Source: an uncultured Microbulbifer sp.
Lineage (GTDB): Bacteria > Pseudomonadota > Gammaproteobacteria > Pseudomonadales > Cellvibrionaceae
Reading direction: 5' to 3'
Length of the DNA: 37,044 bases
Assembly: GCF_913055755.1 (NCBI RefSeq)
Contig: NZ_CAJXKH010000026.1
Location: 1-37,044 of the forward strand
Shown here: positions 18,075 through 26,990 of the stretch, piece after piece
Numbering within the stretch: position 1 is the first letter of the stretch
Layout: each line of letters begins with the position of its first letter
The notes under the pieces: generated by a model
What the model was told of the DNA's origin: nothing
What the model saw: the letters and a program-made list of their open reading frames with translations, nothing else
Database searches by the model: none
Translations under genes and position numbers: made by a program

Positions 18075-19505
18075 ATGACCATGACCTACGGCCGTTCGGC
18101 GGGTGGCTGCAATGCCAACGCCAGCGCAAACAGCTCCCGTTTCTATCAGGCCCAGCGCGCCTTGTTGGGCCGTAAATCCCCTCCGGTCGCCTGGCTGGCG
18201 GTAATCGCTGCCTGCTGTCCCCAGGTTGCTGCCGCTTTTCCCGGGGAGTCGTTCCTGCTGGATACCCGGTTGCCGGTTATCTGGGTGCTGCTCACGGGGC
18301 TGGCTGCGCTCGCCGGCCTCGGCGGTTTCCTGGCCAGCCGGATGCGTATTGCCGCCATCGAGGAGTCCGCTTCCGCCAAGGTGGCAGACCTGCAGGCGGA
18401 AAATGCCAAACTCTTCCGCCAGGTACAGTCCCGCAGCCACGAACTGATGGCCCGTGACAAGGCGCTGGAGAGCGCCAGAACCGAGCTGGAGCAAGCTCAG
18501 GAAGAGCAGCGGGACTTTCTTTCCATCACCGGTCATCGCATGCGCAAACCGCTGGAAACACTGGTAAGCACCATGAGCCTGTTGTCCCGCGGGGAAGATA
18601 GAGACACCCGTCAGCTGGCGGAAGCGGCTCTGGGACAGTGCCGCCAGTTGCGCAGCGGCGTGGAGGAAATCCAGCGCAAGGGTCAGGCTGCCTCCCAGGA
18701 GCCGGCCCCGGAAAACGCGCCGGAGGAAAATCAGCGCGAACTGCAAATTCTGCTGATCGAAAACGACGCCCATCCATCACTGCGCGCGCGCCTGGAGGCC
18801 CACGGTCACCGCGTGCGCCGTGAATCCAACGGGGTCGACGGCGCCGATGCTGCGCTCCGGGGGCAGTATGACGTGGTAGTGGTAGATGTGCAGTTGCCGC
18901 TGATCGATGGTGTGGAAACCGCGCGCAAGATCCGCGGCGACTACGTCAATGAATCACTACTGATTTTCGGCCTGGTGGAATCGCCGACACAGGCAGACAA
19001 GGAGCGCTTTGTCGCCCGCGGTCTGACCGGGATTCTCCCGACCAAGCCCAGCGAAGGTCAGCTGGTGCAGTTACTGAACTGGGTAGACGAGAAAACCCGC
19101 CGCCGTGCACCTTCCGGGAAGCCGATGCGGGCGTCCAAGGTACTGAATCCGGTCACTCTCGAGCGCCAGCGGGACACTCTGGGCCACCTGGCATTCGCCG
19201 AACTGGTGGGCGACCGCCTGTCGAACCTGCCAAAGAAAATTACCGCGTTCACCAGTGCGCTTACCGGTCGCCACTGGATCGACGCCCAGCACCAGGCCCA
19301 GGCCATTGCCGCGGAAGCGGAAAGCGTGGGACTGGAAATGGTGGCAAGCCGCCTGAAGGCGGTTGCCGCGCGCCTGTCCATCGACAGTGAGCGGGATTAC
19401 TGCCGGCACCAGCGCTCGGAGATTCTCGGCCTGATGCGCAGCTCGGTACAGCAGCTGAAATCCTGGCGGGAGAAAAATGTGCACACCGAGTGGGCGCTGC
19501 GGTGA
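18075..19505 (+). CDS. Membrane protein with HisKA-like, receiver and degenerate Hpt-like regions, no ATPase domain
   Basis: This protein is 476 residues from the ATG at 18075 (AAGGA 4 nt upstream; Met3 at 18081 is an alternative). The order is: a hydrophobic segment 37-55, possibly a signal; a membrane helix 66-88; a coiled coil 92-147; a HisKA-like helix pair 148-200 with H154 in FLSITGHRMRKPLETL; then a receiver domain 223-338 with acidic residues in LLIEND (226-231), phospho-acceptor D271 in VVVVDVQLPLIDG and K324. The C terminus (365-464) is a helical bundle like an Hpt domain, but the phospho-histidine position appears to be glutamine in HQAQAIAAEAESVG. The HATPase domain expected between HisKA and receiver is absent. 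It resembles a BarA-type hybrid stripped of catalysis, probably a scaffold or phosphate acceptor. Confidence 0.78.
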   Translation: MTMTYGRSAGGCNANASANSSRFYQAQRALLGRKSPPVAWLAVIAACCPQVAAAFPGESFLLDTRLPVIWVLLTGLAALAGLGGFLASRMRIAAIEESASAKVADLQAENAKLFRQVQSRSHELMARDKALESARTELEQAQEEQRDFLSITGHRMRKPLETLVSTMSLLSRGEDRDTRQLAEAALGQCRQLRSGVEEIQRKGQAASQEPAPENAPEENQRELQILLIENDAHPSLRARLEAHGHRVRRESNGVDGADAALRGQYDVVVVDVQLPLIDGVETARKIRGDYVNESLLIFGLVESPTQADKERFVARGLTGILPTKPSEGQLVQLLNWVDEKTRRRAPSGKPMRASKVLNPVTLERQRDTLGHLAFAELVGDRLSNLPKKITAFTSALTGRHWIDAQHQAQAIAAEAESVGLEMVASRLKAVAARLSIDSERDYCRHQRSEILGLMRSSVQQLKSWREKNVHTEWALR

Positions 19506-19604
19506 ACACCGTTGCTGTCGCGACCAGTTGCACCGGAAAGTGGTTATCCTTAACTGCGAATTCCCCGTAAACTAGGTCTGGAATTCACGAGCGGAAACGA
19601 GTCC

Positions 19605-19958
19605 ATGTCTGAGCAGTATCCGACCCCTGCGGCCCAGGAGCGCGAGCGCTCCGCGCGGGATATCGCCACGCTGGTATACCTGATCCAGGCCATCAGCCTG
19701 TTCACGGCGGTGCCCTTCTTCGTGGGGGTGCTGATCAACTATGTAAAGCTTGGTGATGTGCGCGGGACACTGGCGGAATCCCACTTTCGCTGGCAGATCC
19801 GCACCTTCTGGTACAGCCTGTTGTGGTTTGTGGTGGGCTGGGCGACGGTATGGATCCTGGTGGGCTTTGCGGTCTGGGGGATCAGCTGGGTATGGATGGT
19901 CTACCGCGTGATTCGCGGCTGGCTGACCCTGGCGGACAACCGCCCCGCCTACTCCTGA
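19605..19958 (+). CDS. DUF4870-like small membrane protein
   Basis: This 117-residue protein has three probable membrane helices (about 22-44, 68-88 and 88-104). The loop YVKLGDVRGTLAESHFRWQIRTFWYS is typical of the DUF4870-like bacterial membrane proteins. Function is unknown. It begins 100 bp after the receiver-protein gene and is followed by a strong terminator. It is convergent with the large protease gene. Confidence 0.8.
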   Translation: MSEQYPTPAAQERERSARDIATLVYLIQAISLFTAVPFFVGVLINYVKLGDVRGTLAESHFRWQIRTFWYSLLWFVVGWATVWILVGFAVWGISWVWMVYRVIRGWLTLADNRPAYS

Positions 19959-20019
19959 GGCTGACACGCCCGAGGGGAAAAGATTTGAGGTAAAGCCGGT
20001 AAACGGTGAGAGAAAGCTC

Positions 20020-20048
20020 GAGCGGCCAGCTGGCCGCTCTTTTTTTTG
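20020..20048 (+). terminator. Intrinsic terminator after the DUF4870-like gene
   Basis: GAGCGGCCAG/CTGGCCGCTC (20020-20039) is a perfect 10-bp self-complementary stem. It is followed by eight T residues (20040-20047). Confidence 0.92.
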
Positions 20049-20052
20049 CCTG

Positions 20053-20083
20053 TAAAAAACTACCCGGCCGTAGCCGGGCAGTT
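20053..20083 (-). terminator. Intrinsic terminator of the large subtilase gene
   Basis: On the minus strand, ACTGCCCGGC-TACG-GCCGGGTAGT is followed by a T run (A residues 20054-20059 on plus). It lies 11 nt after the protease stop codon and back to back with the plus-strand terminator. Confidence 0.9.
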
Positions 20084-20093
20084 TTGTTCGGCG

Positions 20094-23000
20094 TTAACGG
20101 AAGAAGCGGCGACGGCGCAGGACACCAGCGATGCCAAGCATCAACAGCATCCAGGCTGAAGTCGAACCACCGGACTTCTTCTTCTTGGTTTCCACAGTGC
20201 TGCTGTCTTCGCTGACGGAAACCGTGACGGTCTCGGTCGCGCTCAGCTCGCCGTCACTGACGGTAACTTCAAAGACATAGTCTCCCGCTTCACTCGGGGT
20301 GAAGTTGGCAACGGCCTGATCGGCACCTTCCAGAGAGACGGACGGGCCATCAACCTGTGCCCAGCTGAAGCTCAGCGGGTCGTTGTGCTTGTCAGAGGAG
20401 CCGCTGGCATCCATCTGGATGTTGCTGCCAACCTTGCCATTGCTGACGGATACCGCCACTTGCGGAGCGGTATTCACCTTGTTGACGGTGAGGGTGAACG
20501 GCTGGCTTGCGGCGTCGCTCGGTGCTACCGAGTCCCGGACCACCAGCATCACTTGCTGTTCGCCGTGGAAGCCCTCTTCCGCCGTGATGGTCACGGTGCT
20601 GCCGGACTCGTGGCCGCTGACTTCGTAGCTGAAGCCTTCACCCACCAGCTCGATGATATTGCTGACGTTGTTTTCGTCGGCGTAGTTCACCGTAAAGCTG
20701 GCGGATTCACCCTCATCCAGCACGATGTCATCCACCGGGGACAGCTGGATGTTTCCGGTTACGTCCAGGGTCACTTCCAGTAGTTCATTCTCCGAGCCAA
20801 CCAGCCCGTTGTTGAGGGCAATGGTGTGAACGGCACCGGCAGCCTGCTGGGACACATAGCCCTGGAAGTTCACGTAGAACTGCGATTGTTCCGGACCGGT
20901 GTAGTCCATACACACCACGGTCTCGTTATCGATCGCGCTGCTCACGTTATCGAAGGCAACACTCTCACCCGCGGATACGTCGACCGGAATATCACCATCC
21001 ACCAACAGGCGGCCGATATAGGACTTGAAGCCGATGGAGCCCTGATCGTCCGCGAGGTTCAGGTTGTCGTATGCAAACAGCATTTCATACTCACCCGGCT
21101 CGTAGGTGATTTTGGTGCGCAGGAACATTTCGAAGTCCACCAGGTGGCCCGGGGCGTTGCTGCGCTCGACGTTGTCCCATTCCAATACCAGCCACTCGCG
21201 GTCCCAGGTATAGGTGGGCGTTACACCGGCGTTGAGGTGGTGATTGGGATAGACGCTGTCGTAGCGGGTCAGCATCTGGTCGCCGACCCAGAAGGGGGCG
21301 ATGATGTCTTCCGGCATCGGCATGAAATAGGCCCCGTCGGGCATTTCCAGGTGCGTCGAGGGCATACGGCGGTTGCCCCAGAACACCGCACCGGCCGGGC
21401 TGATGTTGATGGTGTCGTACTGCTTGGTGTTGAAGTAAGGGATGGTCACATCCTGGTCGGTCGCCATCAACTCCTTGAGCGAGTACTCGGCAGCGTTGTA
21501 GTAGCGGCCTTCCACCCCTTCCAGAGTGCGCCATCCGAGGGGGCGCAGATCCAGGTAGCCCGGGTAGGGGGATTTGGCTGCGGTCAGGGAGCACATCGGG
21601 TCGTTGTTGGAGGTGGTCACCTTGTAATTGCGCACAACGTCGCGGGTGGTCTCCTGTACACCGTCCAGCATCAGGCTATTGTCTTCAACAGTTACTTCTG
21701 CCGGTGTCGCTGCGGATGCAACGATGGAGTCCGGGATGATTTCGATACCTTCCGGGAAGCTGGTATCCAGGGTGAAGGCGCGCGCCTGCGCTTCATTGTT
21801 GGCGATGACCTTGATGGAGAAATCCACAGTATCGCCGGCTTTCGCCTTGGACTGGCTCGCGGTAAAGGTCACATCGTCATCCACCTGCGTCACGATTACC
21901 GGAACATAGCCGATATTGCCCGGGTCGCTGGCATTGTTGCCGACATCGAAACCACCGAAATAGTAATCACCAATTTCCATTTGCGGCAGGTTGTAGCTCA
22001 GGTCTATCTCATACTCTTCGTAACCGGAAACCTGGCTGGGCGCCGATACAGACAGTTGGCCGTTGTCCGCACCGACCACACCAGTGGCCAGCTTGATTTC
22101 GAGGCCTTCATCGGTTGTACCGTAGGGAACCGGAGTCAGGTTACTGACCACTGTCCAGTAATCACCGGCGAGCGGTTCCTGGATGGCACAGAAGTTGGCG
22201 GCATCATACATGGTGGACATGCACAGCATTTCATCGTCGGATGGCAGGCCGTCGCCATTGCTGTCCATACCCATGAATACCAGAGTGCGGGAGGTGTTTT
22301 CACCGGCAACCTGGGAAACAACCATCTTGCTGCCTTCACTTACCGGGGTCATGGTGACCATGACCTGCTCGAGATCATCGAAGGGGTTACCACCGGTGGT
22401 GTCGCTGTAGACCAACTGGCTGGTGATGTCGCCCTTGACCATGCCGAAGGTGCGCGCAGTAAAGTCGGAAATATCGCCGGACTTAATCGGGCCCACGGAA
22501 ACTACGCCGGATGTGCGGTGCGCTTCCACGCGAACGTGGTCCGGAAGCCCTGCGCTGTCGTCATAGGTCCACACCGGCAGTTCCAGCACCGGGGAGGCGG
22601 TATTGGCCGGGGTCAGGATGACCTGGCCCTGGTTGCCGGTAAGATCGGTGTACTGGGCAGTAGAGGCAGTGTCCTGAGTGGTCGCGGTAACGGTGATGGA
22701 GACCTTCTCACCCTTCTTCACGGTAAAGCTGGCGGGCTCGACGGAAATCTCGAATTCACCGATAAAGGTTTCCGCACTGGTAGTCCAGCTGCCATCTTCG
22801 GTAGCGGTAAAGGTGCGCACCCAGGAGCACTCACTTGTGCAGGTGTTGTCCACCATGTACGCGGTGTTAAGGCGCTTCGGAAACCCGCCCAAGTTAGGGT
22901 CGGCTTCCGCCATGTTTTCCATGGATTCATCCAGTACCAGGCCCGCCTTGTTGGCCATGTCCACGCGCAGGCGACCGGCGCCGGCATCCTGCAGGCCTGA

Positions 23001-25181
23001 ATCAAAGCCATCACTGGCGTAGTTGTTCAGGAAGCGGGCATTTTTCAGGTCGTTGCTGGCGGTCATCATCAGCGCGGACTGCACTTCCATCGGTGTCCAC
23101 TCAGGGTGTGACTGTCGCAGCAGTGCGGCCGCGCCGGCAATGTGCGGGCTGGCCATGGAGGTGCCGGACATCGTCGTCCAGTCGGATGTGCTGGGATAGC
23201 TGGTAAACGGCTGGTCGTCAGAGGCCGGTGCGTAGATATCGACCCCGGGGGCGGCGACATCCACCAGCAGAGTGTCGATACCGAAGTAGGACGGCCCGCG
23301 GCTGGAGAAATATGCAGTGTACTGCTCGGACAGGTCTTCCAGATCGGCACTGGTTGGGGTAATGGTGGCGGTGTGACCGGAACCGCTGGACAGCCAGCTG
23401 GTCAGCTTGGTGCCGTCGACATTCTTGATGTGGATCGCCGGGATCGGATAGGTGACGTCGGGAATGATTTGGGAATCAAGGTAGGACGACTGGTTGTAGA
23501 TGACGATACCCTCGGCACCGCCGGCGGCAACATTCTGTGCCTTGTAGACAAGCGGCTGGGAGCTGCGCTTACACACCACAATCACATCTTGCAGGCTTTC
23601 ATCGATATCGGTAGTGAGCGGGTCGTCAGCAAAATCGAAGAAACCAGCCGGATACTCGCTGTCGCAGTTGGCCTGCGCATAGCTGTAATTTTCGTTGGGG
23701 TTGGTGAAATTGGCCGCATTGACCACCGTGCCGGTCAGGGACTCAAAATTGGTACCGCGTCCGCCAATGGCTTCCGGCGGGGTGGTGTCGCCACCTACCA
23801 TGGCGTTGAGCTGCTTGTCGGAGTAGGTGACGGTGTTCAGCGCGGTGTGCGCGGCAACGGTGGTCAGCCAGGGCGAGGAGTGGTCCGCAGAGGCCAGCTC
23901 GGGGCCATTATTGCCCGCGGCTGCGGCAATAAACACACCGCTCTTGGCAGTGTTGTAAAACGCCTGCTCGATGGGGTCCAGCCAGGGGTCTTCTTCCAAT
24001 CCGCCGATGGAGAAGTTGATCACGTCAACGTTGTCGATCGCTGCCTGTTCAATCGCTGCAATCAGGGAAATAGACGGGCAGCCCGCATAGGGGTCGCCGG
24101 AACCGCCGGGCCAGCATACCTGGTAGGAAATGATGTTGGCGTGCGGCGCCATGCCGGACACCTGCGCGAACTCCAGGTTGGTTTCAATACCACTGCCCTG
24201 GGCGGTGGATTCGGGCACCTTGTATGGCACATTCTGCAGAATGTTGCCGGCAGCGGTACCGGCGACGTGGGAGCCGTGGCTGTGGTAGTCCTCACCCACC
24301 GGTGGGCGGGATTCCTCGAACACCGGGTCGCTGTATGCCGCGGTAATTTCCGGGTAGGAATAAACCCCGATCAGCTTGTCGTTACACAGGGAGGGGTCAT
24401 CGGCACAGTCGCCGAGGAATTGCTCACCGAGCGGATTGACATGCACGTAGCCGTCGCCGCCAACTTCGGCGAAAGAGGGGTGATCGGTATTGATGCCGGT
24501 GTCGATGATACCGACGACCATGCCTTCACCCTTGAGTTCTCCGGTGGTTGCGGCGGAACCTTGCCATACAGCATGGGCGCCGCTCTGTTCGATGGTGTTG
24601 TAGGTCTGCAGTTGCTTGATGGTGTTGCGGCTGATGCGTTTGATGCCGGGAACCTTGGCCAGGCGCTTGGCCTCTTCCTGGGTCAATTCGGTGGTGAAAC
24701 CATTGAGTGCCACAGCGAAGCTGTTTTTCACCTTCAGGGACAGGCCCTGTTGCTGCATTGCATTGTTCAGCACATTTGCGCGCGCCTGCTCCAGGTGGTT
24801 CAGGTAGCCGGCAATTTCGGGCTGCTGCAGGTTGAGCGGTCCCCTTTGCTGGCGCGCGCTCTTGACCAGGCTGGAGGTGGCTGGCTGACCTGCAATCCCG
24901 CCCTCATAGGTGGAAAGGGGGGCGCCTTCGAGCTGCACAATATAAGTGTGTGTGCCGCGCAGACCTTGCTCTTCGCTAAATACGCGATGCTGCTTTTTCA
25001 CCTGCTGGTTGGGTTGTCCCTCCCAGTCATACTGCTCGATGGGGTGGATAGTTTTTTGCTGATCCGAGGTTGCCCACGCCGCCAGGTTCTCTGAGACAAA
25101 GCCCGCTTGCGATGCGCCTACCGAAGCACTAATCGTCAGTGCGGAGGCGATGGCTACAGCCATTTTCTTTTTATTAAACAT
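20094..25181 (-). CDS. Very large secreted subtilisin-type (S8) serine protease with GlyGly-CTERM tail
   Basis: This protein is 1695 residues from the ATG at 25181 (AGGA 6 nt upstream); the in-frame ATG 12 codons earlier is less likely. The signal peptide ends near SVGASQA. Then come an inhibitor-like propeptide (THTYIVQLEGAPL to about residue 190) and an S8 catalytic domain with D227 (IIDTGINTDHP), H302 (SHGSHVAG), oxyanion N424 and S675 (SGTSMASPH). A PA-type insert lies around 530-605. Downstream are an Fn3-like region (SFTVKKGEKVSITV), a nidogen-like stretch (NISPAGAVFWGN, IAPFWVG), a cadherin/Big-like domain and a PKD-like domain (ASGSSDKHNDPLSFSW). The last 26 residues (SGGSTSAWMLLMLGIAGVL, then RRRR) fit a GlyGly-CTERM signal, expected to be cut by rhombosortase after outer-membrane export. 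It probably degrades external protein. Confidence 0.95.
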   Translation of the reverse strand: MFNKKKMAVAIASALTISASVGASQAGFVSENLAAWATSDQQKTIHPIEQYDWEGQPNQQVKKQHRVFSEEQGLRGTHTYIVQLEGAPLSTYEGGIAGQPATSSLVKSARQQRGPLNLQQPEIAGYLNHLEQARANVLNNAMQQQGLSLKVKNSFAVALNGFTTELTQEEAKRLAKVPGIKRISRNTIKQLQTYNTIEQSGAHAVWQGSAATTGELKGEGMVVGIIDTGINTDHPSFAEVGGDGYVHVNPLGEQFLGDCADDPSLCNDKLIGVYSYPEITAAYSDPVFEESRPPVGEDYHSHGSHVAGTAAGNILQNVPYKVPESTAQGSGIETNLEFAQVSGMAPHANIISYQVCWPGGSGDPYAGCPSISLIAAIEQAAIDNVDVINFSIGGLEEDPWLDPIEQAFYNTAKSGVFIAAAAGNNGPELASADHSSPWLTTVAAHTALNTVTYSDKQLNAMVGGDTTPPEAIGGRGTNFESLTGTVVNAANFTNPNENYSYAQANCDSEYPAGFFDFADDPLTTDIDESLQDVIVVCKRSSQPLVYKAQNVAAGGAEGIVIYNQSSYLDSQIIPDVTYPIPAIHIKNVDGTKLTSWLSSGSGHTATITPTSADLEDLSEQYTAYFSSRGPSYFGIDTLLVDVAAPGVDIYAPASDDQPFTSYPSTSDWTTMSGTSMASPHIAGAAALLRQSHPEWTPMEVQSALMMTASNDLKNARFLNNYASDGFDSGLQDAGAGRLRVDMANKAGLVLDESMENMAEADPNLGGFPKRLNTAYMVDNTCTSECSWVRTFTATEDGSWTTSAETFIGEFEISVEPASFTVKKGEKVSITVTATTQDTASTAQYTDLTGNQGQVILTPANTASPVLELPVWTYDDSAGLPDHVRVEAHRTSGVVSVGPIKSGDISDFTARTFGMVKGDITSQLVYSDTTGGNPFDDLEQVMVTMTPVSEGSKMVVSQVAGENTSRTLVFMGMDSNGDGLPSDDEMLCMSTMYDAANFCAIQEPLAGDYWTVVSNLTPVPYGTTDEGLEIKLATGVVGADNGQLSVSAPSQVSGYEEYEIDLSYNLPQMEIGDYYFGGFDVGNNASDPGNIGYVPVIVTQVDDDVTFTASQSKAKAGDTVDFSIKVIANNEAQARAFTLDTSFPEGIEIIPDSIVASAATPAEVTVEDNSLMLDGVQETTRDVVRNYKVTTSNNDPMCSLTAAKSPYPGYLDLRPLGWRTLEGVEGRYYNAAEYSLKELMATDQDVTIPYFNTKQYDTINISPAGAVFWGNRRMPSTHLEMPDGAYFMPMPEDIIAPFWVGDQMLTRYDSVYPNHHLNAGVTPTYTWDREWLVLEWDNVERSNAPGHLVDFEMFLRTKITYEPGEYEMLFAYDNLNLADDQGSIGFKSYIGRLLVDGDIPVDVSAGESVAFDNVSSAIDNETVVCMDYTGPEQSQFYVNFQGYVSQQAAGAVHTIALNNGLVGSENELLEVTLDVTGNIQLSPVDDIVLDEGESASFTVNYADENNVSNIIELVGEGFSYEVSGHESGSTVTITAEEGFHGEQQVMLVVRDSVAPSDAASQPFTLTVNKVNTAPQVAVSVSNGKVGSNIQMDASGSSDKHNDPLSFSWAQVDGPSVSLEGADQAVANFTPSEAGDYVFEVTVSDGELSATETVTVSVSEDSSTVETKKKKSGGSTSAWMLLMLGIAGVLRRRRFFR

Positions 25182-25640
25182 AACAGTCCTGATTACTTTG
25201 TTAACTCGGGGCACCAACCCAGTACTCTCGACGGATATCGATACATCTTGAATTGAACGTCGATGATCACGGATGGCAGTGCGCCTGCTGGTTCATTCCA
25301 ACAAAACACATGACGAACAAGTCGGTGACGTTCCGCGCACGTGTGACAAACTGTTACTTCGGGTCTTTTTCTGTACAGAAATTTCGGGGGAAATTTTTAT
25401 TGGTGGGAAAAGGTTTTTTATCTATTTGACGTAGGGCAACGAGAGCGCGAATTGGCGAGGGATGGTGCGTCGGGAGACATGATAGCAACAGGATGGGGCT
25501 GGAGAGCGAGGCGAAAAATAAACAGCAATTAAGCTTTAAGCGGGCACCGACCTTGATCGAAGCCGGCAACTTGAGACATTAAATATTGTACCCACGCCTT
25601 TAGTCACCGGGAGGGGCTAATGGCGTGGGCACAGGGGAGG
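25182..25640. other. Gap between subtilase and DUF945 genes
   Basis: These 459 bases hold no convincing gene. Features seen are a perfect 14-bp palindrome TTTCTGTACAGAAA (25368-25381), an overlapping hairpin AAATTTC-GGGG-GAAATTT (25379-25396), an AT-rich run to about 25435, and the hairpin listed at 25591-25629. The palindrome and AT-rich DNA are candidate promoter or operator elements for the minus-strand protease, about 190-250 nt upstream of its start. Confidence 0.5.
25591..25629 (-). terminator. Hairpin after the DUF945 gene
   Basis: CCCACGCC-t-TTAG and CTAA-t-GGCGTGGG form a 12-bp stem with one central mismatch and a 13-nt loop. It starts 12 nt after the DUF945 stop on the minus strand. 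The T run after it is poor, so termination strength is uncertain. Confidence 0.6.
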
Positions 25641-26900
25641 TCAGAAATTTCCCGCCATGGCCAGGATAAACAGGTCCGCGGGCAGTGGCTGACCATTGAC
25701 CTTGAGGTTGCCGCGATCCACCTCAAGGTGCATCGTCAGTTCACCGTTGTTTTCGATCAGCAGGCCGTACTGTTTCAGGGTGTTGGCCTGCATGATCAGC
25801 GGGGACTGGGTCAGCGCCTGTTCGGCGGCGGTGATGTTGGCGGTGCCGCTGAGGTTGTCGAGCCAGAACAGCTTGTCGTTTTTCACCGGGCGGTTGCGCG
25901 GCATACCCGCCCAGTCAACATCTGCCTGCAGTTGCACCGGTCCATTGGCCGTTTCGATATCCAGCTGCTGCTGCATTTTCAGCGGGCGCTCGAACACCTG
26001 TGCCCAGTTGCGCTGGGATGCCGGTGTCAGCAGCAGGCTGTACAGGTAGTGGTGCAGGTCGTCGTAGCCGATGGCCGGCAGGTGGATCTGCTGGGTCAGG
26101 GCGCTGGCCGGGGTTGCGGACTGGATTACCGGCAGGGACAGGTTGGTCTGAACCTTCAGGGTGCGCTGGGCCACCAGTTCGCCGGTATAGTCCAGCTGCA
26201 CATCCTGCAGCTCCAGGGGGCCGGAATCGTTGTTCGCGCGCACCAGCGGCAGTGTTAGCTGCAGGGTGCCGGCACCATTGCCGTCGAGAGTGAAACTGCC
26301 CTCGCCGGATTGCAGGTACAGGGCCTCCCGGTGCCCGTCCATGCGCACGAACTCACCGAGCTGGAAGCTGCTGTCCTGCTGCTGGCCCTGGAAGTCCGTG
26401 ACCAGCTGAATCTCGGCACCTTTGAACAGGATCCGCTGGTCGCCTTCGCTGCGCTCGATGGGCAGCAGATGCAGGGTGTTGGTGACCCGGTCGTTGGGAC
26501 CCACCAGGGTTTCCAGCAGCAGCGGGCTCTTTTCCACCCCGGCCTCGAGGGGGCCGTAATAGGCTTCCAGCTGGCGCCTCAGGGCGGGCTCCAGCTGCTG
26601 GCCACTGAGGCGGGTTGCGCTGTAGATGACACCGATGCGGGGGCCGCCGCGGGTAAACAGTAGCGGGCCGTGCTGGATCTCGCTGTAGACCTCGGTGGCG
26701 CCGTCCTTGCCTTTCAGCAGGGTCAGAGCCTCGGCGCCAAACCAGCCGCGCTGGTAGCCGGTGACTTCGATATTGGGTTGCCGGGCCAGTTGCTGCTGCA
26801 GGGTCTCTTCGACTTTCGGGCCGATCAGGCCGGGCGCCACCAGGGCGGCCAGTAACAGCAGGGCGGCAAGGGTAAGCAGGGTAAAACGTAAGGCTTTCAT
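25641..26900 (-). CDS. DUF945 (YdgA-like) family protein
   Basis: This 419-residue protein has an N-terminal signal-anchor (LRFTLLTLAALLLLAALVAP) and the YdgA/DUF945 pattern: VEETLQQQLARQPNIEVTGYQRGWFGAEA near the start, then EIQHGPLLF and repeated beta-rich segments. It is expected to be anchored in the inner membrane, facing the periplasm. The biochemical function of the family is unresolved. No Shine-Dalgarno sequence is seen before the ATG at 26900, and a 12-bp hairpin ends 8 nt upstream, which is unusual. It follows liuE on the same strand, but is probably a separate unit. Confidence 0.88.
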   Translation of the reverse strand: MKALRFTLLTLAALLLLAALVAPGLIGPKVEETLQQQLARQPNIEVTGYQRGWFGAEALTLLKGKDGATEVYSEIQHGPLLFTRGGPRIGVIYSATRLSGQQLEPALRRQLEAYYGPLEAGVEKSPLLLETLVGPNDRVTNTLHLLPIERSEGDQRILFKGAEIQLVTDFQGQQQDSSFQLGEFVRMDGHREALYLQSGEGSFTLDGNGAGTLQLTLPLVRANNDSGPLELQDVQLDYTGELVAQRTLKVQTNLSLPVIQSATPASALTQQIHLPAIGYDDLHHYLYSLLLTPASQRNWAQVFERPLKMQQQLDIETANGPVQLQADVDWAGMPRNRPVKNDKLFWLDNLSGTANITAAEQALTQSPLIMQANTLKQYGLLIENNGELTMHLEVDRGNLKVNGQPLPADLFILAMAGNF

Positions 26901-26907
26901 GGGGTAG

Positions 26908-26952
26908 ACATCGGGCGCTGTGCGTATTGGGTGATCAACGAGCGCCCGATGT
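26908..26952 (-). terminator. Hairpin between liuE and the DUF945 gene
   Basis: ACATCGGGCGCT (26908-26919) and AGCGCCCGATGT (26941-26952) are perfect 12-bp complementary arms with a 21-nt loop. It lies 39 nt after the liuE stop and 8 nt before the DUF945 start codon. There is no T tract, so it could be a weak terminator, an mRNA 3'-end stabiliser, or a structure that limits DUF945 translation. Confidence 0.6.
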
Positions 26953-26990
26953 TAGCAGATCAGGGTGAATACCGTGACTTTGCTTTCTGT

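Noticed and set aside
23142..25094. Plus-strand open frame of 650 codons opposite the subtilase
   Set aside because: It is a shadow of a GC-rich coding strand. The minus strand encodes the complete S8 catalytic triad and signal peptide, and the same applies to the 724-codon frame at 20826-23000.
25354..25569. Short minus-strand frame of 71 codons in the protease upstream gap
   Set aside because: There is no ribosome site, no family resemblance, and the composition is like the surrounding non-coding DNA.
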